A stretch of 64,000 bases of DNA from an uncultured Bacilli bacterium (GTDB lineage Bacteria > Bacillota_I > Bacilli_A > ML615J-28 > CAG-313), in NCBI GenBank assembly GCA_947591495.1, contig CANQDG010000006.1:1-64000 (forward strand), given 5' to 3'. A model generated the notes under the pieces. The model saw only the letters and a list, made by a program, of their open reading frames with translations. It was not told where the DNA came from and ran no database searches. Of the stretch, positions 1-8,877 are shown one piece after another; within the stretch, counting starts at the first letter, position 1; each line of letters starts with the position of its first letter. Both the position numbers and the translations under genes were made by a program.

Positions 1-1
1 A

Positions 2-54
2 GAGTGTAAATCAATTACCACTATAATAAAGTAGTGGTTTTACACTCTTTTTTG
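2..54 (+). terminator. Rho-independent terminator of an upstream gene outside the window
   Basis: AGAGTGTAAA...ACCACTA/TAGTGGT...TTTACACTCT hairpin followed by a T tract. Confidence 0.8.
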
Positions 55-107
55 TATGTGTGCATTTTAATGAAAAAATTAGGCTAAAACTTTATGCCTA
101 TGAATTT

Positions 108-136
108 ACCCGTTAAAACAATAACGGGTATTTTTT
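108..136 (+). terminator. Terminator-like hairpin
   Basis: ACCCGTTA-aaacaa-TAACGGGT followed by ATTTTTT. Confidence 0.65.
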
Positions 137-190
137 CATGCCTTTTTTTGCTATAGGTATAAAAAATTTTATACTTTTTGCCAAAATCTA

Positions 191-242
191 TTGACTTATC
201 ATTGGTGATATAGTATAATATTGGTGTAGTGACTACTCACTA
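191..242 (+). promoter_or_regulatory. Sigma-A-like promoter with inverted repeat at the expected TSS
   Basis: TTGACT (191-196), 17-bp spacer, TATAAT (214-219); inverted repeat TAGTGA-CTAC-TCACTA at 227-242. Confidence 0.6.
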
Positions 243-291
243 TATATTTTATACTATTTATTTTTTTAATGGAGGTAATTAAACAAATATA

Positions 292-954
292 ATGGCAATA
301 AATAAAAAAGCATTTATCATTATGAATCATATAATACTTATTTTTACTATTTTTTTATGTTGTATATTTGTCATTTTATCTTTTTGTAATTTAATTCTTA
401 TTATTAGAGGATTAAAAAAAACTAATGTTCCACCTAGTATTTTTGGCACAACTTGTTTAGTGGTAGAAACTAATTCAATGAGTGGCGAATCAACAGATCA
501 TATTGAAATTGATGATTTAATTTTTATAAAAAAAATTGCTGCTGAAAAATTAGCAGTTAATGACGTAATTGCTTTTATAGATGAAGAAACTATTATAACA
601 CATCGTATAGTTGCAATTGATAAAGATGAAAATGGCGATATTATTTATATTACGAAAGGTGATGCTAATAATATTCTTGATAATCCCATTAAAAAAGAAA
701 AAATTATAGGTAAATATTATGGCAAAATACCTAAAATTGGTCGATTTATTATATTATTACAAAATCCTTTAATATGTATTTTTTTGACAACTATGATAGC
801 TATATTAATTATTGGCTTAATTTTAAATAATTATAAGCATAACAGAAAAAAAGAGGCATCTACTTTGTCCATACAAAGAAAAAATAAAAATAATAAAAAG
901 GAGGAATTTAAATTATGGAAAGAAAAGAAAAAAGTAGAAGAAATAAAAACATAG
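292..954 (+). CDS. sipW: Signal peptidase I, SipW/archaeal-ER type
   Basis: VVETNSMSG catalytic-Ser region, DVIAF..THRIV, KGDANN motifs, flanking TM helices; next to SipW-type substrates. Confidence 0.85.
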   Translation: MAINKKAFIIMNHIILIFTIFLCCIFVILSFCNLILIIRGLKKTNVPPSIFGTTCLVVETNSMSGESTDHIEIDDLIFIKKIAAEKLAVNDVIAFIDEETIITHRIVAIDKDENGDIIYITKGDANNILDNPIKKEKIIGKYYGKIPKIGRFIILLQNPLICIFLTTMIAILIIGLILNNYKHNRKKEASTLSIQRKNKNNKKEEFKLWKEKKKVEEIKT

Positions 955-1595
955 TATGTTTGGTACTTATTTTATTAATGCTTACATTGGTAACAAGTTG
1001 TATAGTAGGCAAATCTTTTGCAAAATATGCAACAGGTGAAAAAATAACAGGTAAGGCGCGTGTTGCTAATTTTGGTATTACTTTTGAAGTAGGTGAAGGT
1101 ACTATTTTTGCCAACAAATATCGAGGTCTAAATGATGGTGAACAATATATTGTTTATGTTGAATCTGAAGATAATAAACTTGTTGCACCAGGCACAAGTG
1201 GTAAAGTGCCAAGTATGACCATTTCAGGTAATCCTGAAGTAGCTGTTAAAATAGAATATGATATAATTTTAGAATTACAAGGCTGGAAACTTGATAGTGG
1301 TAGTTTTTATTGCCCAATTATTTTTACAATTGGTGAAACACAAATCAAAGGTACATCGTATGAATCAAGTGATCAATTACAAAATGCGCTAAAAGAAGCA
1401 ATCAAAAAATGTCAAAAAGAATATCAACCAAATACAGCTCTAAATACTCATGAAAGTCCAACAATCACTTGGGAATGGCCTTTTGAAGGTGACGATGCTA
1501 AAGATACTGAACTTGGAAAAAAAGCTTTAAACAATACCATCAATTTAACAATTGCAACTAATGTGACACAAATTAATCAATATCAAAAAGCATAA
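915..1595 (+). CDS. TasA/camelysin-like protein with SipW-class signal peptide
   Basis: N-terminal TM then SFAKYATGEKITGKARVANFGITFEV; RBS aaggagg; overlaps the sipW 3' end. Confidence 0.7.
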   Translation: MERKEKSRRNKNIVCLVLILLMLTLVTSCIVGKSFAKYATGEKITGKARVANFGITFEVGEGTIFANKYRGLNDGEQYIVYVESEDNKLVAPGTSGKVPSMTISGNPEVAVKIEYDIILELQGWKLDSGSFYCPIIFTIGETQIKGTSYESSDQLQNALKEAIKKCQKEYQPNTALNTHESPTITWEWPFEGDDAKDTELGKKALNNTINLTIATNVTQINQYQKA

Positions 1596-1637
1596 ATAAT
1601 TATTAAATTCTTAATTTATTGATAGGCGAATTAGATT

Positions 1638-2174
1638 ATGAAAGCATCAAGGATTATTAAATTTTTTCTAATTTTATTTGCGTTCATATTAATAACTTCT
1701 TCGTTTATGGTATTTGCTAAAGCAGTTATTACGAAAAAAATTTCTGATCAAGCATCGGTTGCAAAATTTATAATAAAAACTACTCAAATAACCAATAATT
1801 CCAATTTAATCCTAGATCAAAGTATGACTAATAATTTATATACGTTTGCTGTTAGTAATTATGAAGATAATAATGTATGTGAGATTACAACAACTTATGA
1901 TATTATAATTACTTGTCCGATATCTTCATCTTTTTTAGATCAAATTAAAATAACATTAGTTTGTAATAATAAAGCAATAGATTGTTCGTATATTAATAAA
2001 ACACCCAAAGAAACTATTTATGTATTTGACAATGTAGGAGTATTACAGGCAAATAATAAAACTGAACAAATTTGTAATATATATTTTGTGACTACAACTG
2101 AAAAGATAAATTATCTACATTGTGAAGGAATTGTAGTAGATGTTTTAGTTGAACAAATAAATAAGGAAATTTAA
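1638..2174 (+). CDS. Second SipW-class signal peptide protein
   Basis: N-terminal TM then FAKAVITKKISDQASVAKFIIKT; same operon. Confidence 0.55.
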   Translation: MKASRIIKFFLILFAFILITSSFMVFAKAVITKKISDQASVAKFIIKTTQITNNSNLILDQSMTNNLYTFAVSNYEDNNVCEITTTYDIIITCPISSSFLDQIKITLVCNNKAIDCSYINKTPKETIYVFDNVGVLQANNKTEQICNIYFVTTTEKINYLHCEGIVVDVLVEQINKEI

Positions 2175-2179
2175 TAGTT

Positions 2180-2929
2180 ATGAAAAAGGCATTTACAATT
2201 TTAATTTTATTAGTAACAATTATTTTAACACTTAACATTTATGTTTTAGGAAAATACACAGATAGAATTAGAGTAGGTAGTTTTAATTTAACAATTACTG
2301 ATGATGAACACATGGTTTATTTAATAGAAGGTGAACAATTTAATAAAATGCTAAAACAAAATACAAATACAATAATTTTTGATATATATGATAAATATCC
2401 TGATTTTCGTGATCGTGATGATGGATTAAATTGTGGTATTTATTTAGATGAACAAATCGAAAGTGATTATATTAAATTATTTTATGAAAAAAATACCGCT
2501 TATGTGTTATCCGAAACGACTATTTATGCTAATCCTAATAGTAATGCTTTGTTTAAAAATTGTTTGGGACTTAGTAAAATAGATTTTAATGCATTTGATA
2601 CAAGTAATGTTGTTAATGCAAAAGAAATGTTTTATAGTTGTATTAGTTTAAGAACCTTAAATATTAGTGCTTTTGATAGTAGTAAAATTGAGAATATGCA
2701 AGGAATGTTTCAATATTGTCTTTTTCTTAATACTATTTATGTATCTAAAAAATGGGTAACGGATAAAGTTACAAATGGTTCTAGTATGTTTGTATTTTGT
2801 TTAGGCTTAGTAGGTGAACAAAACACTCGATATTTAAATGTGCCAAGTGGAACACGCGATAGTTATATGTATGCTAAGATTGATGGTGGTACGAGTGATC
2901 CTGGCTATTTTAGCGAATTAAAGTCATAA
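2180..2929 (+). CDS. BspA-like (DUF285-type) surface protein with SipW-like N-terminus
   Basis: LGKYTDRIRVGSFNLTI N-terminus; repeats LFKNCLGLSKIDFNAFDTSNVVNAKEMFYSCISLRTLNISAFDSSKIENMQGMFQYC. Confidence 0.75.
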   Translation: MKKAFTILILLVTIILTLNIYVLGKYTDRIRVGSFNLTITDDEHMVYLIEGEQFNKMLKQNTNTIIFDIYDKYPDFRDRDDGLNCGIYLDEQIESDYIKLFYEKNTAYVLSETTIYANPNSNALFKNCLGLSKIDFNAFDTSNVVNAKEMFYSCISLRTLNISAFDSSKIENMQGMFQYCLFLNTIYVSKKWVTDKVTNGSSMFVFCLGLVGEQNTRYLNVPSGTRDSYMYAKIDGGTSDPGYFSELKS

Positions 2930-3048
2930 GATTAAATTTGAAAAAGCAAATTTGTAGATAAATTTTAGAATCTTAAAAATATAAAAAATCTAAGTTTGTT
3001 AAAGATACTTAATGGAAACTATTGATGAGTATAATTAGGCTACTAATT

Positions 3049-3087
3049 GGGAATGTTTCATATATTAAACATGGAACATTCCTTTTA
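3049..3087 (+). terminator. Putative terminator after the sipW operon
   Basis: GGAATGTT...AACATTCC hairpin followed by TTTTAG. Confidence 0.5.
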
Positions 3088-3280
3088 GTTTGTCTTTAAT
3101 TATTTTATTGATAATATTAGATTAATGAAAAAACAAAAATGATGATATAGAATTTATCTATTATCATCATTTATTTTTGGCAATCATACCTCAATTAATT
3201 TTATCTAAACCTTTCTTTATCAATAATTTTGGTTAAGGATAAAGATATATAATTTTTATTTTCAAAAGTTAAACCCATTT

Positions 3281-3745
3281 TTAACATTTTGAATAAATTA
3301 CTAAACGAATATTTTTGATATTTCTTTTATCTTTTTTCTCATCTTCTGTAAGAAGTGGATCAACCTCATTAATCCAATCAGAAAAATATTGGATAGCATT
3401 ATAAGGTTTTCTGGCAAGATGTTCGATTGTAGTACAAAGAAAAATAGTATCAGGATGAAATTTTAAAGCTATTGGTATAGAAAATTTAGCATTTTCATAA
3501 GTTGAAGTTGATTGGTTTTCTTCAATAATTTGTTCTGTAGGTATACCATGTTCAACTAAATAGTCTTTCATTTTACTAGCTTCACTAATACCGGCTTTTA
3601 AGTTCGCAATACCACCACTAACAATGATTTTTTCAGGATGGTATTCTTGATAAAGCTCTAAAGTCATATCTAATCTTTGTTTCAAAGTATCAGCTATATC
3701 ACCATTATCTTTTAAACGATATCCTAAAACGATTGCAATTTTCAT
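3281..3745 (-). CDS. YdcF/DUF218-family protein
   Basis: IVLGYRLKDNGDIADTLKQRLD...KIIVSGG...E..M..YL...GIP...I..E..STSTYENAKFS. Confidence 0.75.
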   Translation of the reverse strand: MKIAIVLGYRLKDNGDIADTLKQRLDMTLELYQEYHPEKIIVSGGIANLKAGISEASKMKDYLVEHGIPTEQIIEENQSTSTYENAKFSIPIALKFHPDTIFLCTTIEHLARKPYNAIQYFSDWINEVDPLLTEDEKKDKRNIKNIRLVIYSKC

Positions 3746-3884
3746 ATTAAACTCCCTTCGATACTATTATAATAACATATTTTTTTATTTTAGCAATTAA
3801 GAAGATTAAAAATCCTTAAAATTACGGATAATATGTAAAAAGTTAAAATAAAAAACACCTACTAATTTAGTAAAAAATAAATAT

Positions 3885-3946
3885 CTGCATTTTTTTCGAA
3901 GCAAAAAGATATGGTTTTTGCATTTTTTTCGAAAGTATGCTATAAT
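3885..3946 (+). repeat. Direct repeat (2 copies, 33-bp period) overlapping promoter of the DUF4143 ATPase gene
   Basis: TGCATTTTTTTCGAA at 3886-3900 and 3919-3933; second copy overlaps -35 TTGCAT (3918-3923) and lies 17 bp from TATAAT (3941-3946). Confidence 0.8.
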
Positions 3947-3971
3947 TAAAATAGCTTAAAAGGGGTTTACT

Positions 3972-5279
3972 ATGAAAAGAAAATTAATAAATGAACTTTT
4001 AAATTGGAAAAAAAATAAACGTACTAAACCATTAATGATCTTTGGCGCAAGGCAAGTAGGTAAAACTTATTTAGTTAGAGAATTTGCAAAAGAAAATTAT
4101 GAATATTTATATGAAATTAATTTCGAATTAGATAAAAAAGCTAAAGATTTATTTAAAGGCAATTTAACTATCGATAATCTATTTATGGAACTTTCTTCAT
4201 ATAAATCACAAATACCAATTATTGAAGGTAAAACTTTATTATTCTTTGATGAAGTTCAAACATGTCCAGATGTCTTAACATCATTAAAGGCGTTTGCTAT
4301 AGATGGAAGATTTGATGTGATTACAAGTGGCTCAATGTTAGGTATTGTTATGGGAAATGTTTCATCATATCCTGTTGGTTATGTTGAAACGCTTAATATG
4401 AAACCGATGAGTTTTGAAGAGTTTTTATGGGCGAAAGGATATAGCGAAGAATTAATAAATCAATATGAAATTTATTATAAAGAAGGAAAAATGATGCCCG
4501 AGGTAGTCCATGAGAAATTAAATGAATTATTTTTACAATATGTTGTAGTTGGTGGAATGCCTGAAGTAGTCGATATTTTTGTCAAAACTTTAGATATTAG
4601 ATTAGTAATTGAAGCTCAAAAAAGAATTTTAAATGATTATGATAAAGATTTAGCCCACTATGCATCGAAAGATATAAAAGAAAAAGTAAGAGAATGCTAT
4701 GATTCCATACCAGACCAGCTAGCAATGGAAAATAAAAAATATCAATACAAAATCATTAAAAATGGTGGTAATGCTAGATATTATAGTACAAGTGTAAAAT
4801 GGATTATTGATTCAGGACTTGCTCAACAAATATATAGATTAAAGACATTTGATAAGCCATTAAGAGCATATCGTGATCCGCAAAGTTTTAAATTATATTT
4901 TAACGATACAGGTTTACTTCTTGCTATGTATGAAGAAAATGTGCAATTTGAAATTTTAAACGGAAATGCGGGAATTTTTAAAGGTGGTATATTCGAAAAT
5001 GTTATTGCCCAAACCTTATTACAAAACAATCTACCTCTATATTATTATCGAAGAGATGAAAAACTTGAAATAGATTTTATCACATTATTAAATAATGATA
5101 TTGTTCCTATCAAAATTAAATCAGGTCATAATACTAAATCGATTAGTTTAAATAATATAATTGAAAAAAATAATATAAAGTATGCAATTAAATTATCGAT
5201 GAATAATGTTAATTGTTCTAATCCTAAAATTAAATGTTATCCATTATATATGAGTATTTTTATAAAAAACAACAATTAA
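3972..5279 (+). CDS. AAA_14/DUF4143-family ATP-binding protein
   Basis: Walker A FGARQVGKTYL, Walker B LLFFDEVQ, C-terminal EIDFI nuclease-like strand, FKLYFNDTGLLLA. Confidence 0.85.
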   Translation: MKRKLINELLNWKKNKRTKPLMIFGARQVGKTYLVREFAKENYEYLYEINFELDKKAKDLFKGNLTIDNLFMELSSYKSQIPIIEGKTLLFFDEVQTCPDVLTSLKAFAIDGRFDVITSGSMLGIVMGNVSSYPVGYVETLNMKPMSFEEFLWAKGYSEELINQYEIYYKEGKMMPEVVHEKLNELFLQYVVVGGMPEVVDIFVKTLDIRLVIEAQKRILNDYDKDLAHYASKDIKEKVRECYDSIPDQLAMENKKYQYKIIKNGGNARYYSTSVKWIIDSGLAQQIYRLKTFDKPLRAYRDPQSFKLYFNDTGLLLAMYEENVQFEILNGNAGIFKGGIFENVIAQTLLQNNLPLYYYRRDEKLEIDFITLLNNDIVPIKIKSGHNTKSISLNNIIEKNNIKYAIKLSMNNVNCSNPKIKCYPLYMSIFIKNNN

Positions 5280-5338
5280 TATTAAGAAAAAAGAAGAAAT
5301 AAAAAGTATTGAAAAATATATAAAGGAGTAGATTAAGC

Positions 5339-5665
5339 ATGCATTTATATAAAGAATTTCATGGTGAGATGCAAATCAAAGAAATAGGTCAAATGTTACG
5401 AAACATTGTTAGAAAAGGTGAAAACTTTAAGATTCTAACAGGTTATGGTTCACAAAGTAGCATAAGCAAAAGTAAAAATCAAGCGATTAAATGTTTAATA
5501 AATATGAAAAAAGAAGGTTTGATTAAAGGTTTTTTGCCAGGTGGTTTAAAACAACTTTTATCAACCACTTCACTTTATTTCAGTGATAAAATTAAATATG
5601 CAAGTTTAATTAAAAATGATGTTGATTATGACAATGAAGGAATTATCTTTGTGTTTGTCAAATAA
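5339..5665 (+). CDS. Small protein, possibly Smr-domain-like
   Basis: ORF with upstream aaaggag; FKILTGYGSQSSISKSKNQAIKCL resembles the Smr GKG region, weakly. Confidence 0.4.
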   Translation: MHLYKEFHGEMQIKEIGQMLRNIVRKGENFKILTGYGSQSSISKSKNQAIKCLINMKKEGLIKGFLPGGLKQLLSTTSLYFSDKIKYASLIKNDVDYDNEGIIFVFVK

Positions 5666-5683
5666 GATATATAAATAATCGAA

Positions 5684-5734
5684 AGAGGCTTTAAATAAGA
5701 CTTATGCGTTAGTTTTATCTAAAGCCTTTTTTAA
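5684..5734 (+). terminator. Rho-independent terminator
   Basis: AGGCTTTA...TAAAGCCTTTTTT long hairpin. Confidence 0.65.
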
Positions 5735-5809
5735 TCTAAAATTGATTTAACATATTAGTTATGACAAAATAACTCAAAATTTCTAAGTATAATATAATAG
5801 GTGTTTGTG

Positions 5810-6520
5810 ATGGTCATTTATCTTGATCTATTAATTTTATCAACAATTGTGGTCAATTACCTTTTTATTAAAACAATTGCCATCATTTTCCATGAAAAGT
5901 TATCAATTATTAGAGTTATCATTTCTTTAGTTATGTCAGTTTTAATGCTTTTTTTATATCTTGCTCCATATCAATTTTATTTTATAGTGCGTTATTTTAT
6001 GGGAATTATTATTGGCATGATTGCTTTTCGTAAAAGTGATTTAAAAATTAAAATCATAAAGATTGTTATTTTTTATATTCTTAATATGATGTTTATTGGA
6101 TGTCTAGTAGTCTTTAAAGTTAAAAATCTTTTACCTTTAGTTTTAACAATTTTCTTTGTTATTATCTTGTATATCGTTCAAAGCTATCAAAATGTTTTTT
6201 CACATACGCGTTATATATATCAAGTTAAATTGGATAAGGTTACTTTAAAGGGTTATTTAGATACGGGTAATTTAGCAACTTATCAAAATAAACCAATTGT
6301 TTTTTTAAAAAATAAATATTTTAATCAACAGTTTTCTTATTTAAATAACATTTCTATCAATGGTATTTTTGGTCAAAAAATGATGGATGTATATAGTGGA
6401 CCTACTTTGTATTTGAATAAGAAAACTTATGAGGTATATTATATTTTTGTTAATGAAATTAATTATGACATCATTTTAAATAATTTAATGAAGGGGGATA
6501 AAAATGCTAAAATTAATTAA
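5810..6520 (+). CDS. spoIIGA: Sigma-E processing peptidase SpoIIGA
   Basis: Polytopic N-terminus, aspartic-protease-like GYLDTGNLATYQNKPIVFL; directly upstream of sigE; ATG at 5810 preferred over GTG 5801. Confidence 0.85.
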   Translation: MVIYLDLLILSTIVVNYLFIKTIAIIFHEKLSIIRVIISLVMSVLMLFLYLAPYQFYFIVRYFMGIIIGMIAFRKSDLKIKIIKIVIFYILNMMFIGCLVVFKVKNLLPLVLTIFFVIILYIVQSYQNVFSHTRYIYQVKLDKVTLKGYLDTGNLATYQNKPIVFLKNKYFNQQFSYLNNISINGIFGQKMMDVYSGPTLYLNKKTYEVYYIFVNEINYDIILNNLMKGDKNAKIN

Positions 6521-7217
6521 GAAAATTTTCGATTTGTTATTTCTTAAAAATCAACAACCTATTTGTTATTACATCAATAGTAATAATCTTTTGCCTCAAC
6601 CTTTAGATGAGAAAGAAGAAAATCGTCTTTTACTTTTAGTAAAAGAAGGGGATATTGATGCACGAAATACCTTAATTGAACATAACTTACGTTTGGTTAT
6701 TTTCATTGCGAAAAAATTTGAATCAACCAAGATTAATATGGAAGACTTAATTAGTATAGGTTCGATGGGTTTAATTAAAGGAATTCAAACCTTCAAGATG
6801 GAAAAAAATATTAAACTAGCAACATATGCATCACGTTGTATTGAAAATGAAATATTAATGTATTTAAGAAAAACCCAAAAGAGCAGGCAAGAATACTCTT
6901 TAGATGAGGTTTTAAGTGTTGACTCAGAAGGTAATGAAATGATTCTATCAGATATCATTGGTTCTAATGAACCGCTTGCTTTAACGAAACTATCAGAAGA
7001 AGAGGATCTTAGAAATTTATATTATGCACTTGATAAATTAAACAAAAGAGAAAAAGAAATTATTATTATGAGATATGGCCTTTATGGAGTTGAACCACTT
7101 ACTCAAAAAGAAGTAGCTGATAAAATGGGAATTTCACAATCATACATATCTCGACTAGAAAAACGGATAATTGAAAAGATGCGTCAAGATATCGAACAAT
7201 TAGTAAAAATAGCCTAA
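6504..7217 (+). CDS. sigE: RNA polymerase sporulation sigma factor SigE (mother cell)
   Basis: NLRLVIFIAKKFE...DLISIGSMGLIKGI...KLATYASRCIENEILMYLR...GISQSYISRLEKRII; hydrophobic N-terminal pro-region. Confidence 0.95.
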   Translation: MLKLIKKIFDLLFLKNQQPICYYINSNNLLPQPLDEKEENRLLLLVKEGDIDARNTLIEHNLRLVIFIAKKFESTKINMEDLISIGSMGLIKGIQTFKMEKNIKLATYASRCIENEILMYLRKTQKSRQEYSLDEVLSVDSEGNEMILSDIIGSNEPLALTKLSEEEDLRNLYYALDKLNKREKEIIIMRYGLYGVEPLTQKEVADKMGISQSYISRLEKRIIEKMRQDIEQLVKIA

Positions 7218-7313
7218 TATTATACATAGCATTTAAAAATAAATATTCAATAATCAAAGAAAAATACATAAAACAAACGATCTTTACGCATAATTAAAAT
7301 GGAGGGTGAATTT

Positions 7314-8090
7314 ATGCGTAATAAAGTAGAAATCACGGGGGTAAATACTTTAGAACTCAAGGTGTTACCACCAGAAGAAACAATGGATTTAATTAAAGAA
7401 AGTCAACAAGGTAATTACGAAGCTCGTGATCGCTTAGTTGAAGGTAATTTAAAACTTGTTTTAAGTGTAATTAAAAAATTTAATAATCGGGGTGTCGACC
7501 TTGATGATTTGTTTCAAGTAGGCGCAATGGGCTTAATTAAAGCGATTGACAATTTTGATTTTTCGCATGGTGTTAAATTTTCCACATATGCTGTGCCAAT
7601 GATTGTTGGTGAAATTAGAAGATATTTAAGAGATAATTCGGTGGTGCGAATTAGTAGATCAGTTAAGGATACGGCCTATAAGGCCTTGCAATTTAAAGAA
7701 AAATATTTTGCTAATAACGGAATTGAACCAACCATTGAAGAAATCGCTCAAGAATTAGCTATTGATACCATTGATGTTGTCGTGGCTTTAGAAGCCGTTC
7801 AAGAACCGATTTCTATTTATACGCCTATTTATAATAATGGGGGCGATGAAATATATTTAATCGATCAAATTGCCGATAACGTTGAAAGTGAAGAAACAAA
7901 ACTACGCAAGATGATTATTGAAGAAGGAATTGCTAGGTTAAATGACCGGTTAAAAGGAATAATTTATAGTAGATATTATGATAATAAAACCCAAATGGAA
8001 ATTGCCAGTGAATTAGGAATCTCGCAAGCACAAGTTTCAAGATTAGAAAAAAGTGCTTTAAAAATAATTTTTGATGGTAAAGAAAAATAA
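7314..8090 (+). CDS. sigG: RNA polymerase sporulation sigma factor SigG (forespore)
   Basis: MRNKVEITGVNT...DLFQVGAMGLIKAIDNFDFSHGVKFSTYAVPMIVGEIRRYLRDNS; RBS ggaggg; adjacent to sigE. Confidence 0.93.
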   Translation: MRNKVEITGVNTLELKVLPPEETMDLIKESQQGNYEARDRLVEGNLKLVLSVIKKFNNRGVDLDDLFQVGAMGLIKAIDNFDFSHGVKFSTYAVPMIVGEIRRYLRDNSVVRISRSVKDTAYKALQFKEKYFANNGIEPTIEEIAQELAIDTIDVVVALEAVQEPISIYTPIYNNGGDEIYLIDQIADNVESEETKLRKMIIEEGIARLNDRLKGIIYSRYYDNKTQMEIASELGISQAQVSRLEKSALKIIFDGKEK

Positions 8091-8125
8091 ATGCTATTTT
8101 ATATAGCATTTATTTATTTTTTAGT
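8086..8125 (+). terminator. Terminator after sigG
   Basis: AAATAAATGCTA-ttttata-TAGCATTTATTT followed by ATTTTTT. Confidence 0.75.
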
Positions 8126-8169
8126 ATAATGATTAACAAAATACGAGGAAAGGTTTAGGCCCTTAAAAC

Positions 8170-8772
8170 ATGAAAAAAAAGCTGAAAAAATATCAAGGAA
8201 TCATTAATGGTCAAAAAGTTTCAATCGAGGTTAAACATAAATTAATGCCACCTACTTCCAAGACTTTAAAAAAAGAATCTCGTCAACTGATGACAGTTAA
8301 ATTATTAGTAATGCTAGCAGCTTTACTAGCTCTAGGGGTGGTGCTTAAATTTGTATCTATTGGTAATGGTCAATTTCGCATTAGCTTGTGGGATATTCCC
8401 CTTTTCTTAGCTGGTGTTTTAGCAGGCCCAGTATATGGAGGAATTGTAGCAATGGGGGCTGACTTAATTTATGGCCTTTGCTTTTCATCTTATCCTTTTT
8501 CTTTTATTATGATGTTTACAACGATTGTTTGGGGTGTTATGGGGGGAATCTTTTACCATAGAGGCATTAAAATTTGGTCGCTATTAGTGGTTGTTTTAAT
8601 TACATCATTAATTGCCACCTTTATTAATTCAATTTATCTTACGTTATATTATGGTTTTAATTATATGCTAGGAATGCTTCCAATAAGACTGGGGGTTTTA
8701 TTTGTTAAATGGCCAATAACGAGTTTTCTTGTTTATTTTTTAAATAAAATGCTTAAGAATTTAAAAAATTGA
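8170..8772 (+). CDS. ECF transporter S component (possibly folate/FolT type)
   Basis: Polytopic; RISLWDIPLFLAGVLAGPVYGGIVAMGADLIYGL S-component signature. Confidence 0.75.
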   Translation: MKKKLKKYQGIINGQKVSIEVKHKLMPPTSKTLKKESRQLMTVKLLVMLAALLALGVVLKFVSIGNGQFRISLWDIPLFLAGVLAGPVYGGIVAMGADLIYGLCFSSYPFSFIMMFTTIVWGVMGGIFYHRGIKIWSLLVVVLITSLIATFINSIYLTLYYGFNYMLGMLPIRLGVLFVKWPITSFLVYFLNKMLKNLKN

Positions 8773-8877
8773 TGAAGAAATTTTAAAGATTAAAAACGCT
8801 TTTGTAGTTCAAATAATTAGCAAATAATCTTAAAATGAGTATAATAAATATGGATATAAAAATAAAAGAGGTAGAAA

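Noticed and set aside
915-954. Frameshift joining sipW and the TasA-like gene
   Set aside because: The downstream ORF has its own strong RBS (aaggagg) and signal-peptide start; a normal short gene overlap
5791-5812. Leaderless spoIIGA transcript from TATAAT overlapping its start
   Set aside because: TATAAT-like strings are common in this AT-rich DNA; an AGGTG SD-like sequence is present and no TSS data are available
8126-8169. THF or other riboswitch upstream of the ECF S component
   Set aside because: Leader too short and lacks consensus aptamer elements
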